Positions 5,818-5,906 of a stretch of DNA of 5,906 nucleotides are shown here, piece after piece. The number at the start of each line of letters is the position of its first letter. Position 1 is the stretch's first letter. This DNA is from Lachnospiraceae bacterium (GTDB taxonomy: Bacteria; Bacillota; Clostridia; Lachnospirales; Lachnospiraceae). The stretch spans positions 6,480 through 12,385 of the forward strand of contig DOWG01000176.1 in NCBI GenBank assembly GCA_003519685.1, written 5' to 3'. The notes beneath the pieces are model-generated. The model was not told where the DNA came from. It did not search any database and saw only the letters and a list, made by a program, of their open reading frames with translations. The position numbers and the translations under genes are program-made.

Positions 5818-5906
5818 CCAATGGATTCGTCGTTACTATTCACACCCGACATGTATACTATGTTATGATTTTGACAAAAGTATCCGATTCGGGGACGCTT
5901 TCGCTT
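5818..5906. other. Region after the SEDS gene: no gene confidently called
   Basis: No open reading frame with a good ribosome binding site starts here. Possible signals are a -35/-10 pair, TTCACA at 5839-5844 and TATGAT at 5864-5869 with a long 19-base spacer, and a perfect TTGACA at 5871-5876 without a matching -10 in the remaining bases. On the - strand a frame open from the window edge ends at a TAG (complement of 5858-5860) and reads SESVPESDTFVKIIT; it could be the end of a convergent gene but is too short to judge. No clear terminator hairpin is visible. Confidence 0.4.

Noticed and set aside
5849..5863. Imperfect palindrome ACAT-gtatact-ATGT after the SEDS gene
   Set aside because: Four-base arms in AT-rich sequence; not enough to propose an operator.
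5821..5868. 15-codon + strand frame MDSSLLFTPDMYTML after the SEDS gene, with GGAG nine bases upstream
   Set aside because: The GGAG is part of the last codons of the SEDS gene, the peptide is very short with no regulatory hairpin after it, and nothing marks it as a leader peptide.
5865..5906. + strand frame open to the window edge starting MILTKVSDSG
   Set aside because: No Shine-Dalgarno sequence before the ATG, and it does not resemble the N-terminus of MurG or FtsQ; too short to support a call.

Overview
The window holds a stretch of a division and cell wall (dcw) cluster, all on the + strand, from a low-to-moderate GC Gram-positive bacterium. The most likely source is a member of Clostridia, probably Lachnospiraceae or a close relative. 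The basis is the gene order (class B PBP with one PASTA domain, then mraY, murD and a SpoVE/FtsW SEDS gene), AGGAG-type ribosome binding sites, use of ATA and AGA codons, and protein wording such as GGKTATSEK in the PBP and SPACASWGMF in MurD. The taxonomic call is an inference from family resemblance. No search was possible.

Layout: bases 1-53 look like the acidic C-terminal tail of an upstream gene, where an ftsL-like gene is expected. 108-2057 encodes a 649-residue SpoVD/FtsI-type transpeptidase. A 102-base gap follows, containing a near-consensus housekeeping promoter for mraY (2160-3140). A 159-base gap follows that, A-rich near its end, with a weaker promoter candidate and a weak hairpin with a U-tract, before murD (3300-4661). 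The SEDS gene (4678-5817) follows murD after 16 bases and is probably translated from the same transcript. The last 89 bases contain no gene that can be confidently called.

The proteins act in one pathway. MurD adds D-glutamate to UDP-MurNAc-L-alanine in the cytoplasm. MraY moves the finished phospho-MurNAc-pentapeptide onto undecaprenyl phosphate to give lipid I. After MurG makes lipid II and it is flipped, the SEDS protein polymerises it into glycan and the class B PBP crosslinks the strands. SEDS plus class B PBP is the standard septal synthase pair. In endospore formers the equivalent pair may instead be SpoVE/SpoVD, and the sequence alone does not settle which job this pair does.

This is mostly an ordinary core region, and I see no new defence, mobile or RNA system. 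The points worth checking are the KTA in place of KTG in the PBP active site, a cysteine pair at that active site, the absence of murE and murF from their usual place, the internal promoters that split the operon, a strong hairpin inside the end of murD, and the unclear gene content just after the SEDS gene.
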